Below, piece after piece: positions 26,015 through 38,140 of a DNA stretch of 64,000 bases (positions are counted from its first letter, which is position 1; every line of letters begins with the position of its first letter). This DNA comes from Ichthyophonus hoferi (Eukaryota > Opisthokonta > Ichthyosporea > Ichthyophonida > Ichthyophonidae), in contig NAOQ01000171.1 of assembly GCA_002751075.1 (NCBI GenBank), positions 1,556-65,555 on the forward strand, given 5' to 3'. The position numbers and the translations under genes are program-made. The notes beneath the pieces were generated by a model. That model made no database searches. It was not told where the DNA came from and saw only the letters and a program-made list of their open reading frames with translations.

Positions 26015-29000
26015 ATGGATGAGCAGTGTCCTCTCCTTCTCCCCCTCCATGGCTCTGATTCTAATGCCAAGCTGACAGTAGAACCCCTGAAAGTCTCTAG
26101 TAAAGAAAGAGAAGATGGAAATATAGATTACCCTAAGGTGGGTGGAGTTATGTGCGATGGGAGTACATATATATAATCAGTTGTTTGATTAGCAAATAAA
26201 ATATCTGAACCAATGGACCTATCAGGGAAGGATACATATACAAGCTGGTTGGGATTGGCCTTTACATGTATATATAAATATATCTATTATATCTATATAT
26301 ATATATTAAGATTTATATAATTTTGCAAAATATAATACAATAATATAGTTTTTCCATCCGCGAACTATGGACGCCAGCTATCAGCTTCTTCTTATATATT
26401 ACACCTTGTCTATTCTGTTCTCTCACTCTCCTTTCCCTCTCCATCTCTTTCTTCACTCTCGTTTTTTCTTTTTAACTACCTTGGCTGATCCATGCCACGC
26501 GGTACCTGACAATTGACAAATCAGACGGAGTGGATTGTGGATGTGAGAGGTATTCCTGCTGTGACCCTGCCAGTGATTGTGGGCCTTACCTACGAACCCA
26601 TTTTGGGAGCAGGTGTTCCCGTGTCTATCTATGCGTATGTACATACTCCATTTAGTCCCTTTGTGAATCCTGCCTCTCTCCTATATATATGTACGACATT
26701 GTATATATCCGGTACCCACACTGGTTATGTTCTATTTATACATATATCATTCCTGTCAAATACTAGTATAGTACCATTGGTTTATCTGACAAGGACCAAT
26801 AATCTGGCCTGACTAATAATAGACTCTGAACAGACGGTCAGCTGAATTGAAGAAATGGCGTCAAATCACAACCATTATGAACCAGGGAGAGGATGAAGAG
26901 GAAGGTGGATGCTGTGATGACGATAACTGTGGAGGGTGTGGTAGGTGGGCTCTACATGTCTATTGGCTTGCAGACATATATATACGTGTTGTTTGTTGCT
27001 ATACGCTGTTCGCATCATCTTGGCTACACATTTATACATACTATCATACAATGCAAGTGTAATCCCACTATCTCACCCCCGTCATATGATATAATCCAAT
27101 GAGAGGTCTTACATGGTTGTCCCCACAGAACCCCAGGAGCACGAACACGAACATGGTCATGGTCATGAACATGAAGGACAAGATGGTTGTTGTGGGGGAG
27201 AGGGACATGCACACAGCCACGAGGAAGAGGAAGAGGATGTGGAAATGGAGGAGGAGGAGAATGAAGGAGAGGGTGAGATTTGTTTGTAGGATATCTATAA
27301 ATATGTCTATGTGGGTGGGTGATGGTTAGGGAATGTTGTTGTAACTAGATATGAACAAACGTGTCTTTATTAGTGTAAATTGGTATGCTCATTTATATAT
27401 ATATTTATATCTTCCTTTCTCTCTTAAATACCTGGTGTTGGTAGACTAATATAATACATTTTAATGCACTATGCATGCATATACAAACACACATTTACAG
27501 TCGCTGTACACATGTGCTAGGGAAATGTCTTGAGAGAGACAGGCGATCATAAGTAAGGAACTAATATATCAGAATTATGTTTATAATCGCAACTACTATT
27601 TGATTATTTGATACGTTTGGTGAATATATAGCACGTTTTAGCATACATAAGCGTACATGTACATATAAACGGGTCAGTAGATAGCTATGCTTGATGTTAT
27701 CTGATTAATGGGATATATTTAGAAGATGATTGGATGGATATGGACAAGGAGGAGTATGATGCGGTTGCCTTTGGAATCTGGTTGGTAAGTATTTTAATAT
27801 TGTTGCTTAATAGGCTTGGGTATACTTATAAATATATGTATAGATATATGTCATTTGATGATTCGTGCATCTGGGAGTTAAGTAACTGCATTTCTCTGAT
27901 TGGATGAATGTAGGGGTAATTAATTTAGGCTTGATGTGCGATTGGAAGATTGTACGTGGCGTTGTCCAATCCTATATGGTCTCTATCATATGTTGTACTC
28001 GTTTAATTATGTCCTTCTTATACCCCCCTCTCTACCAGCACATCTATTGGTAGATATAACACTTTATATATATGTGTGTGTGTATATCGGGTAGACCGTA
28101 TCCTTTCCATATATTTATGTTTTTATGTTTGGTTTATATTAAATACTCTTGCTCACCTCCTATTTTATCAGGTATCTGATGGGACTAAAATTGAACAAAA
28201 TGAATTTCTAGATCATAAGGAACTACTCAAGGTCCAGAAAGTCATCACACAAGGTTTGGTAATTCCTACAATGTGATTGGTGAATATGGACGTGTTTGGT
28301 TTTCTATTGGCTTAATAGTATTAGTACTGTGCATACTCCTTGGTAGTGCATTAATTTTTAATTATGTGGTTGTTGTGTTGATAGGTCTGGAAGGCTTGCA
28401 TTTGCCCATTGTTTCCAATTAAGCATTGACCAATTACCTTGCCGACAGCCCTGAAGCCCCTCAACCCAAAGTCTGTCAAGTCACGGACACCAGCCAAAGA
28501 AGGTGTGTGGTATGGTTTGTGCTTATATACTAGACCCTACTATAATTGAAAACGATGATATGGAAGCGAGAAGAGAGAGAAAACGGGATTGAAAGGGGGT
28601 GTGATATAGGATAGGTGATAAAGATGGAGGGAGAGGGTGGCGACGATATTAGAAGGGGATGATATAAGACTGATCACTGGCTTGCACTAATACGTCCACC
28701 CACATCTAGGAGCTGCACGTGCTGAGATGCTTATGAACGCTCTGCCTGGCTGTGACCAACAGGCGGCTATTCTTATAAGTAAGTGCAATTGACTACCCGT
28801 TGTGCATTCATACATATATATTCTCTCACTACACATGCACATGCGTATAAATATACTTTTCTTTCCTTCTAATACATTTTCTTGTTAATTATTACAGAAG
28901 CTCTGCCAGGCAAGACCCTCAACGGACCTCTACTGTGGGATGCTCTTCTATCATTGGGTAACGTGACGTCATAACTCTTATGTTCACTGGCATAAGGTGT

Positions 29001-31378
29001 TTCTCTTCTCTTTTTCCCTTTGCTTTCCCTTTTCCGAAAATCACAAATTTTATTTGTTAGGGGGCAGCTATATCATGCTATATTCATTATTATTATTATT
29101 ATTATATTGAGTGTGATCTGAATATTGGTGTGGTCTGTATGACATACCATTTGATCTTTTATGAAATTCTCTGATTTGTGCTATCCCATTGTTTATACCT
29201 TGTAACCCGTTGTTCCTCTTCCTCTTTCCTGGAATGTTTGGCCTGCATATTGATGATTTTTTATTCTTCTCGTTTTCCGCATTACGCATATACTCTGGCT
29301 GTGTAGATCTATCAGCTGCCTGTATACATACGCACAATGTGGTATATTAGTGTGCCAGTAATATCTTTTTAGGTTATTTATATGCGTGTGTAGATTGGCT
29401 TGTGTGTAAGGTGTGACGTTGTGTATTTGATTTTAATTGGGCGCGCCATTACAGGCTTGAAATGGCAGGCGGACGGTAGCAGGTTTTCATTCGAGGGATC
29501 CATTGTGATTGAAGAAGAGTAGGTATCCCTTTATATGTCTTTTGCCAATCATAGATCAGGCTCTCATATACGTAAGATATTCTTTTCCATTGGATGCCTA
29601 TTTATATATGTTTTTACATCAATCATTAAGCTACTTTACCCGCGAATAGTAAACCTTGAGCTCCAATGAAATTTTCCCAAAATCTAATCTACATATATTG
29701 ATTTTCTTGTATCCAACTGGTTTTGATTCTCGTATATATCATTTTCTCTTCTTGGGTAACTATTTCTATTTGTCAATAGTACGTATATGATATAATAAAG
29801 CACATGTTTTATTACTGTATGTGTAACTTCATTCATAAACATGCATAGTTAAGTGGAGGGATGAAAGGAGCATAACCTTTGTGCTATCTCCAGTGAAGTC
29901 ATCCCAGAAGAGATCTTCTCAATTACCGCTTCTTCTCCTACTTCTGAACGTCTAGGAGCTGATATCTGGGCCTGTGAATCCATGGACAATGGTAAGTTTA
30001 TCTTGCACTTTCTTTTTCCTGCTTCTTGATTTTTTTTAAGAAGCTTTTCATTTTCACTTCTACTTTATGTCACTCTTCTTCACGGTTGTAAATTTTTAAT
30101 AATATATGTTTCTCTGCATGCCAACTATACTGTTTTCACCTTACGCGCGGTTCCTTATGGGTCGTATGTTTTCTATGGTAGCTGGAGGCATGTTTCTTCA
30201 CTGATTGCATCTTTACGTGTAAGTGTGTATGCGCATATCTAAGTGTTTTCTGCATTTATATTTGACTTGGTCAGGAAGGGTACGGGAAAGCTGGGTAATA
30301 TATATTCTTTCTCCCCACATCCACCTACACACTCGGTCATTAGTACATTATAAACTTTGATTAGTTGAATGAAGGTGAAGACTCCTAATACCTTACTCTT
30401 TCTCCTCATTCATTCTCTGACTTATTGTGGACAATAGCTGCGCTACGTATGGCACTATACATCCCCTATATGCCGAGCCCGTTGAGGATTTTGTCAGCCA
30501 TGATCAAGACATTGACCTATCTAGGTATGTTTGGCCTAGTTTGCTGAACCCCGCTTTCTTTCTTTCTTTCTTCTTTTTCTTTGCTTGTGAAAGCAGATAA
30601 GGCGGGGAAAATAGATGGAAATGGAAGGAAAGAAATGTACAATTTGATTACTATTCCATATGAGCAGCCATGCAATCCTGTATGATAGGTGATGTATTCA
30701 TGATTCTTATGAGTACTCCATCCCTCTTTCAGAAAATTGCATGGGAGGGATGCAGTTGGAGTTGGACAATGGTCGACAGGTGAGTACTGAATGTTTTAGG
30801 TTTTGAGACTCTCCCTCTTTATTTACACAGTTATTGTCTATTTCTTCTTATGCAAAGATGTTCCAACCCATGGCATTTGGGGGATATAACTTTCCTGTTC
30901 TCTCTTTGTACTTTATATCGGTGTTACTGCTTGTGTGTGTTTCTTTTCCGGTATGCCTGGGTACAATATTCCTCACATCGCGATGTCCTTCCGTGATTGA
31001 TCTAATTGTTGTTATTACTCCAGGGCACAATTGCTGAGATTGAGGCCTCCCTGACTACTCTGGTAAGTACGGTTTGTCATACGTGTCTTATTCTCTCGCT
31101 TTTCATTTCCCTTATCTCTCTTTCCTTTCACTTTCTCATCTACAAAACTCATCTATACACACCTATGTACGCACAGAATCAAGTATCTATGATCATGATT
31201 TCCACTGAACCTATTATGTGATTTCATCTCTCTTGTGACTCCTGCTTATGTAACTTCAACCAATCATCTAACTGAATCTCCCTTCCATTTAAATTATTCA
31301 CAGATCTCTGAAGTTGAGAGCCAGTTGGCTCGTCTGGGTATCCCAGCTGGCAGCTCTGATGCGCAGTTGCTATTGTAA
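26015..31378 (+). CDS. Acidic, His/Cys-rich protein with a ZipA-C-like C-terminal domain
   Basis: I do not recognise this gene as a known animal family. Fifteen exons splice in one frame (26015-26137, 26525-26634, 26834-26940, 27129-27272, 27723-27784, 28172-28253, 28449-28502, 28710-28778, 28898-28957, 29455-29518, 29894-29991, 30438-30524, 30733-30779, 31024-31062, 31304-31378) to about 406 residues. Residues 42-90 contain short beta-like segments (WIVDVRGIPAVTLPVIVGL). Residues about 95-165 are very acidic, with CC/CxxC and alternating HEHEHGHGHEHE. Residues about 243-395 resemble the bacterial ZipA C-terminal domain in order of elements: ILIKALPG, LNGPLLWDALLSLGLKW, IFSITAS, LRMALYIP, then a long helix, CMGGMQLELDNGRQ, and a final helix. 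ZipA binds the FtsZ tail in gammaproteobacteria, but no such role is implied here. The gene is fully intron-embedded, so it is a host gene even if the domain is an old transfer. The ATG at 26015 follows a possible acceptor, so the true start may lie upstream. Confidence 0.75.
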
Positions 31379-32655
31379 TAACGCCACGCTCTATGCCTTG
31401 GCATATGTGCAAGATATATATTTAATCAATGTGATAACAACCAGCACTGCCAATGAGGGTTCAATTAATGATTAATGATTAATGACCAGGCCAACTGCCA
31501 AGAACTATCTAGCACATTAATTATATTAATTGGTCCTAATGTAAGTTATCATTTGTGCTGTCAAAGTAGTATGACAACATTCAGTTTCTCCCCTCTTCCC
31601 TCATTGACCAAGTGATCGGTTTACTTGCATATTATTTGCCAATAGGACGATAGACGTTAATTGAAAAGAAAGAGCAGCTTGTGTATATGACAGAAACACG
31701 CTCGCTTTGAAGTGGAGAAGTCCATATAATGCTTAGGATAACATAATTGTATTAAGATATCATTAACTACCACAAGTAAAATAAATAAAATAATCAGACA
31801 AATTTACATCGGTACATGTTCTTCAAAGTCTGGTTTATATTAATGAGCTCCGTTGTGTTATTAAAATCAGTACTGCAAGTTGAAGGGGTTTTGATTGTGG
31901 CGGGTGACTTCTCAAAGGTCACTGCTTTCTGAGTAGCTTACGATCTGGCCAGACTACCCACTGTCAATATGTTCTATCTATGTTCATGATGACTGCGATA
32001 ACCACGCTGCAATTAAATACTATTGGTGTCAGCCTGTACTGTAGTTATTATTTCATCCATCTTGGATATTATTAGCCGACGATTACAAGCAGAAAATCAA
32101 GACTGAAACAAGGTATTTTCACTCGATCTAATTGTAGAACCACGTATAATGGTCCTATCGCAGAGACCTTTTACATTCATAGGATACAGTATACTGTATA
32201 TCGTTTATAAACTGAATAATAATCACCTAGCAATACTTATGACTATAACTCTTTTGATCTGTGCTGAATAGATAACTGTATTTGACAAATACAGTTAAGA
32301 TTAGCCAAAAAGTCTTATGTTGTAAAGGGCTTATTTGCATCATGGGTTGGTGATTGATTGAATTGACAAAGATATGGATGCAAATAATTAAAATTATGTA
32401 GCTAGAATTTGTTTTCAAATCCTCGAGTATTAACAATAAAACATTAAAAAAAGTTCAAACTCAGCTTATTGTTCAATATATGGATATATTTATTTTGTAG
32501 GCAGCGGCATACCTTCAAATACTTCAAATAGACTCACATCGCACTCACAATCGACTTGATAGTGTGTAGTTAATGTAGATTAATAGGTTAGGTATGATGC
32601 GAGAGTCTGGATTTAGATACTAGTGTAAAAAGTTTAAAGCCTTAACTGTTAAGTA
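31379..32655. other. Intergenic region before the methyltransferase 3' end
   Basis: It holds a short ATTAATG tandem stretch near 31465-31485 and one copy of repeat family C (32020-32215). No gene is recognised. It includes the 3' ends of two convergent genes. Confidence 0.55.
32020..32215 (+). repeat. Dispersed repeat family C, copy 2
   Basis: TTGGTGTCAGCCTGTACTGT, ATCCATCTTGGATATTAT and GACGATTACAAGCAGAAAA match the ordered blocks of the copies at 7740 and 44415, in the same orientation. Like the others it sits a few hundred bases beyond a gene stop codon. Confidence 0.6.
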
Positions 32656-33537
32656 CTATTCCCTTAAAAGCTTCTTAAACAATACTACCTCACAGGTATG
32701 AGGATATTCTATCAGTATCTTTGATCCATCCTTCGACAAAAGCTGTGAAAATTCCTCTCGGAGAATATTTCGAGCTTTTTGGCATATATTCTCCTGTTCA
32801 TCCTGTGGAAGAACAGCAATATAGCTTTTAGTAAGCACTCTCCTCCATATGGTCTCCTCACTCGCTTGAAGGGAGAACTTAAATGTGGCAGTGATAGGAG
32901 GTGAAAAAGCATTCTTGTATTCAGGCAAGTCAAACACGTGTCTCCATGCGCCCTTGCGATATTGTGGTACAACGGTATCGTATGGTTCATAGAGTCCTCT
33001 TAGCCTGGCCACCCATGGCACATCCCCATCTTCCATATTCCATAACAGGCCCACACCCCCACCTGGCGCTAGCACACGAGATAATTCAGTAATTGTCTGC
33101 GCATTGGAAAACCAATGAAATGCCTGGGCAACAAGCACTGCATCCTGTGACGCAACTGCCACAGGAAGGGAGTCCGCCGTGCCCTCTACTACAGGAACAT
33201 TCGGCAGCTTCTGTTTGAATTTCTCGCGCATGGGCCTACAAGGCTCGACTGCAACATATGCTGGAGCGAGGTTTGCATTAGGAAAGAGATTGAGAAGTGA
33301 AGAGGTGAAAAGACCCGTACCGGCCCCGACCTCCAAAACGCGACTACCACGTTTAATTTCTAGAAATTTTGTGACACATTTTAACACATCTTTTGCGTAG
33401 CCTGGACGTGTATTATCATAATTTTCTGCTTGTAATGCAAAACCTTTTTCGGCAATGGAATGCACAAAGGCTGTGTGTATAACTTGTGAGAGCGGACGAA
33501 AACTGATCGATGCCAGCGGTAATGGCACACTAAGCAT
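32656..33537 (-). CDS. Class I SAM-dependent methyltransferase, type 11
   Basis: A single uninterrupted frame of 293 residues. It has the Rossmann-fold SAM-binding motif I VLEVGAGTGLF (about residues 67-77), an acidic post-I strand end YVAVEPC, motif II-like DAVLVAQAFHWFSN, and post-II ELSRVLAPGGGVGLLWNM. This pattern, including the AQAFHWF segment, is typical of the small methyltransferase group related to yeast trans-aconitate methyltransferase and uncharacterised protist and fish homologues. The substrate cannot be told from sequence. The first 25 residues (MLSVPLPLASISFRPLSQVI...) could be a short mitochondrial presequence or extra N-terminus. It lacks introns although its neighbours are intron-rich, so a retrogene or transferred origin is possible. 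A 150-base tandem duplication begins at its start codon. Confidence 0.88.
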   Translation of the reverse strand: MLSVPLPLASISFRPLSQVIHTAFVHSIAEKGFALQAENYDNTRPGYAKDVLKCVTKFLEIKRGSRVLEVGAGTGLFTSSLLNLFPNANLAPAYVAVEPCRPMREKFKQKLPNVPVVEGTADSLPVAVASQDAVLVAQAFHWFSNAQTITELSRVLAPGGGVGLLWNMEDGDVPWVARLRGLYEPYDTVVPQYRKGAWRHVFDLPEYKNAFSPPITATFKFSLQASEETIWRRVLTKSYIAVLPQDEQENICQKARNILREEFSQLLSKDGSKILIEYPHTCEVVLFKKLLRE

Positions 33538-33820
33538 GGCTGACGGCTAGGAGGGTGACCAGACCATATATTAGCAAAATTAGAGACTTGAAGTTATGGT
33601 CAAGTGCTAGTCGTTAAAGATTGGGAAAAATATGTGTAATAAGACCTGCCCGTGTTTTTGCTTAGGTAATAATTGTGTACTAAGCATGGTTGACGACTGG
33701 AAGGGTGATTATATTGATTATATTTGGGACTTAAGCTATGGTAAAGTGTTACCGTTTAAGATTTGAAAAAATAATTGTAATTTGGCCTGCACCTCTTTTA
33801 GTTTAGCCAGTGCTTTTTTA
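33529..33820. repeat. 150-base tandem duplication spanning the methyltransferase start
   Basis: TACTAAGCATGG-type sequence at 33531 recurs at 33681, and the 150-base units stay alignable to about 33815 (AGGGTGA, GACTTGAAGTTATGG / GACTTAAGCTATGG, GTAATAAGACCTGCCC / GTAATTTGGCCTGCAC). The first unit includes the CAT complement of the start codon, so the promoter and 5' UTR appear duplicated in tandem. Confidence 0.8.
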
Positions 33821-34239
33821 CAATATATATATGCGAGTAAATTTATTTAATTAAGTAAACTGAAATATCACAGTGATCGCGCTTCACAGTTCAGCCATAC
33901 ACCATTCAATTTTCCTACAGGAATAATTTTTAAAACAATTTATAGCCAACCAAAATTTTGTTAGAGAGAATAAAACCCCGTACAAATAACATATGGGAGG
34001 CAGAATGTATAGACTTTCCTTCCTCCGATTGTCGAGAATGAGGCTTGCAATGCATTATTTGATCAAAATTTAGGAAAAACACAAGAATGGAGTAGCTGCC
34101 CTATTACATCGATACACTGACAGCTAATGCCAAATACTCTTCCCCTAAGGGCAGCTGATTCATAATCAACAAGCTTGACCAAAGTATCAAACTCTCACAG
34201 GCCGGATATTGGTCAAACCATATGGACGAGAAAACAGCT
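33821..34239. other. Intergenic stretch before the retroelement remnant
   Basis: No gene recognised. The right-hand part may already belong to the copia remnant, but no motif supports a boundary. Confidence 0.4.
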
Positions 34240-35100
34240 ACCCAACCGCCATGCTACTAGAGCACAAAGGAGGCAGCAAACAAGGCTATCCAATCAACCC
34301 TATGTGAAAAGGCAGCATGCCAGAGCCTGATCAGATGTCTCTGTAGATAGCCACATCCAGCTGGCCTAACTGCCAATTTGTAGTCAGCTACCTTACCAGA
34401 TACGCGGGGGAACCAAAAAAAACCCTTCTGGAAGAAGGTGATGTATCTGTTGAGATACTTGAAGATCACAGCTGAAAAATGCATAGTTTATCAAAGCTCC
34501 CTTCATACTTACCACTTTCTCTGATGCCAATTTGGCTGCTGACCCATAATCCGCTTGCAATACATCCAGATACATTTTCTACTCAGCAGGGCACCAATTG
34601 ACTGGTTGTCTAAAAAGCCGTCAATTACTGCCCTATCTACAACAAAAAATGAGTGCATTGTCATGTCCATAACATGTCAACAAATCGCCCACATCAGCTC
34701 ACTTCTAGAAAGCCTATGCATTGAGGTTGGATGTGTAAGACTATATATGCAGATAGCCAGTCGGAAATATGACCCATTAAACAAATTTGTGTTCCAAGAG
34801 GTACTAGACACATCAAAGTCTGATTTTGCTACATCAAGGACTGTGTCACCCATGAGAGGGTTGAGGTTGTATCCTGTCCTTCATAACTGTTGCCTGCAGA
34901 TTGCCTGGCCAAGGCAATGTCCTCTTGTCCCCTACAAATTAAAAAATGCACAAGTCCTGATGTGCATGTACACATATAAACCTTAGGTCCTGCCCACATG
35001 ACACACCAATGCACCCCATGTAAGGAGGTGTTGAAATCACTATTTTTATTTAGGGAATCGTGATCATTTGTGATCGCGTTGCTCACAGGTATTCCTGATT
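34240..35100 (+). mobile_element. Ty1/copia retrotransposon fossil (end of pol)
   Basis: Plus-strand reading shows the end of a copia-type polymerase: a VMYLLRYLK segment matching the RYLKGT region after reverse transcriptase, and an RNase H segment APIDWLSKKPSITALSTTK matching the copia ISWxSKKQxxVALSxTEAE pattern. Only the terminal part is recognisable. It is broken, with several breaks, and lacks most of its length. Related LTR-like repeats follow it. It looks old. Confidence 0.8.
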
Positions 35101-35400
35101 ATCTCACATAATCTCATAATTCCCATGGTTTCAATGATTATAGAACACCAAGAAATGCTAGAATAACTACTTACTTGATAACTCCAGATAAAATATATCA
35201 CAAACAACATATTATATGTATCTACATCTAAGTAAGTTAGTAAGTATGGAGATTAACTTAATAACTTTATTAGACATATCAATAAGTAAAAATAAATGAG
35301 AACTAGTGCATCAATATATGATTGATGAATGTGAGCCTGAATCAATCAGACACATAATATAACATATTGCATAGAAAGCTATGTCATAAGGATTTTGAAA
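35035..35400 (+). repeat. LTR-like repeat family A, copy 1
   Basis: It follows the copia fossil directly. Blocks such as AGAACACCAAGAAATGCTAG, AACTACTTACTTGATAACTC, TCTACATCTAAGTAAGTTAG and GAACTAGTGCATCA recur at 37140-37480, and partly at 37860-38130 and 40095-40210. Position and repetition suggest a degenerate LTR of the copia element or a relative. Similarity with the next copy resumes at 35980-36180, so the repeat unit may be longer. Confidence 0.55.
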
Positions 35401-35409
35401 TACTTGGCT

Positions 35410-35650
35410 TTTCCATTGTAACATATAGCAATCTGTGGTAATTTTAGTGACTTGTTCACAGGCTTCGGGGTTGCTAATTAGGTGTTGTATAATAGGACTC
35501 CATATCGTAAATGGGACTAATTGTAAATATTATTATTGGTTAATCCAGTTCATTATAGGTTGCGGAGATCCACTAGAATTGTCTGATCCTATCGCGATAC
35601 TTAAATACTATTGCGTCCTTATTTAGATGGTGAATTAACTAATTTCTTTA
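35410..35650 (-). repeat. Dispersed repeat family B, reverse-oriented copy
   Basis: The reverse complement contains GAAATTAGTTAATTCACCAT, GATCAGACAATTCTAGTGGA and CCCCGAAGCCTGTGAACAAG. The first two blocks match the plus-strand copy at 46880-47080, and the last matches 57693-57715. It appears inserted within the LTR-like family A cluster. Confidence 0.7.
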
Positions 35651-37139
35651 TTGATGTGAAATTGTTCATACCGCATGCTATTATTAACTAAAATGAAACT
35701 GATCAATGCATTACCGCTTTTCATAAGGGCTTCGGCCAGACTATGTGTTCATTCGCAGTTAGCAATCTTGTAACATAACAAGTATATAAAAAAGCTAGCT
35801 GTTCTAGTATTCTTTATGGTTCTAAAGTTCTGAACATGCAAATACAATTAGAGACAAGGTGATACCCGAATAAACCTAATAATCAGTTCATATCTGATTG
35901 TAAAGTATCAAAATTGTTGCCTCAATATTATTCATCCCAAACCAGTTGATTTTTCCCCAAGAATAACAAGATGAGCAAAGCGCAATACTTGGATATATTC
36001 ATTTGGAATCAAGCCTACATTCTAGAGCAAGCCAGATTTTCTAACTTAGACAGAGCTTCCGTTCCATTGATCCTTCCACATTCGAGAAAATATACACCCA
36101 TCTAACATCTGGAAAAAGGATTGTCGTCAATGACAGAACTACAACAACCAATTCAAAAACAGGAGAAATTCAATCCTTCAATGAAGACTTGTCATCTAAT
36201 CTTCTTTAACAGGAAAATAATTAGGAGTCAGATTAACATCGTAATATATTGTCTTCTACTAGCGACCAGAGTAAAAGGCAGTATAAATGACACTTGCATC
36301 ACAACTTATTCTTGTAGTCATCTCCAAATAGAATTCATATGGTTAAGAGGCATCATATTGGTTGTGCAGTTGGGGAAGATAATAAAAAATTGTCCAGACC
36401 AACAGCTCAGTAGTACAACAAAAGTTAGTGATAGAACGTAGACCATCTACTTCTCAATATATATCAGGTTAACTAAATATTTAAAATTGTTCTTCGATAG
36501 AATGCTAAGAATAGCCATTAACTAAAGGATTGATATTGTAAATTATCCATGAACACATGAGAACCTAAATATAATTAAACATATTTCCTGCAGTTTCAAA
36601 CCAGTTGACCTGGAAGTAAGCACACATTATTGTAATACTTATAATTAAAGTCAAATTTCTTACTGAATAGTTGATGGTTATCAAAGTGGCTGACTGATTT
36701 CAGTATTTTAGTAACAATTGCTAAATACATAAGTATGACTCTGAGACTAGTTATGACCTGATCCAAGACTTTTTGTTAGATATTAAACAGTGTATATTTA
36801 AAACAAGTAATCTGATACATTTAGAATATATTAATCAAGTGAAGAATTTACTATTAGGCTGCTTTTGAAAGCTGCAGCATCTGGGCTTATTTTTTTTAAG
36901 AATTTTTTTTATTTGTCTATTCAATGCTCTATCTAGTAAATTGTTACATTTAATTTACATATTGGTTTGTCCTCCCTAAATCAATTGAATTACAAATTGT
37001 TTTTTAACTAATTATGTGATTTGAGTATGTTGCAAATAATTAGAAACGAGATCCACCCATGTAATCGATATCCATTTAAAATTGAAGGAATACCAAATTA
37101 AGAGGTGCTTCAGCATGTATCTTTTTGTTGGAATTATTA

Positions 37140-37880
37140 TCTCTGATCAGGAATTGTAACCACAAGTAATTATGTTATTCATTACTAATTCCCCCATTTC
37201 ATCATGTAGTCTCATGTTGTTAAATTTCCTACAATTTCAGAACACCAAGAGCTACTGGAACAACTACTTACTCAGTACCCTAGCATAGTATACATCATAG
37301 CTATTATATTTATATATATACATATATATTATAGAATATCTTTTTCTACATCTAGACAAGTTAATAAATAGTCAAGTTAACTTAATAACTAAATTAGAAA
37401 CAATTTTATCTATAGACATGGAGTAGAACTAGCACATCACTACATGAATAATGAACTTGGACCAGGATTAATCAGGAACCCAAATAATATACAATACATA
37501 GGAAACTGTGTTAAACAAAGTTCAAATACTTAACTTCATAATTGCGACAAGCATAAAAGAAATCTAGCTGTGCTAGAATTCTTCATAATTTTAAAAACGT
37601 AAATAATTAGAGACAAGAAAATATTTAAATAAATAATACAATCAGTTTGCACCTTAAGCAAAAGCATTAAATATTATCACTAATACATTACTCAAATACT
37701 TTCATCCTGGAGCAAACTAGCTTCGCCAACTTGGACAAGGCCTCCCCTTCCATAGATCCTTCTGAAACTAGGAGAATATGTAGATACCTAAATCCTAATA
37801 AAAACACAATAATCAACTGTAAAACTACAGTAATCAATTCAGAAACAGGGGGAAATCTTTTGGGATCAACATGTATGATC
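37140..37880 (+). repeat. LTR-like repeat family A, copy 2
   Basis: AGAACACCAAGAGCTACTGG, AACAACTACTTACTC, TTCTACATCTAGACAAGTTA and later TGGAGCAAACTAGCTTCGCC correspond in order to copy 1 (35035-35400 and 35980-36180). This copy lacks the family B insertion. It is non-coding as far as can be read. Confidence 0.6.
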
Positions 37881-38140
37881 ATAAATTACGATTGTAAGTA
37901 ATCGCATTATTCATACTGATTACTGATTCCATCATGCGATCTCATGATTCTCAATGTTCCTATGATTTTAGAGTAAAACCCATAACTGGAACAATAATTT
38001 ATATGGTACTCTAGAATAAACATAATAGCTTACTTATATATATAGATACGTATTGTTATAGTCTTAGCCTTTCTACACAGTATTAAGGTAAAAAATATGG
38101 GTGCTATCTTAATGATTTTATTAGATAGATCCTTACCAAT
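37881..38140 (+). repeat. LTR-like repeat family A, partial copy 3
   Basis: A TTGTAAGTAATCGCATTATT-like start, CATCATGCGATCTCATGATT and GGAACAATAATTTATATGGT repeat the beginning of copies 1 and 2, directly after copy 2. Similarity fades by about 38,140. Confidence 0.5.

Noticed and set aside
34257-34575. Minus-strand open frames of 60-75 residues over the copia remnant
   Set aside because: They are opposite-strand shadows of the plus-strand polymerase remnant.
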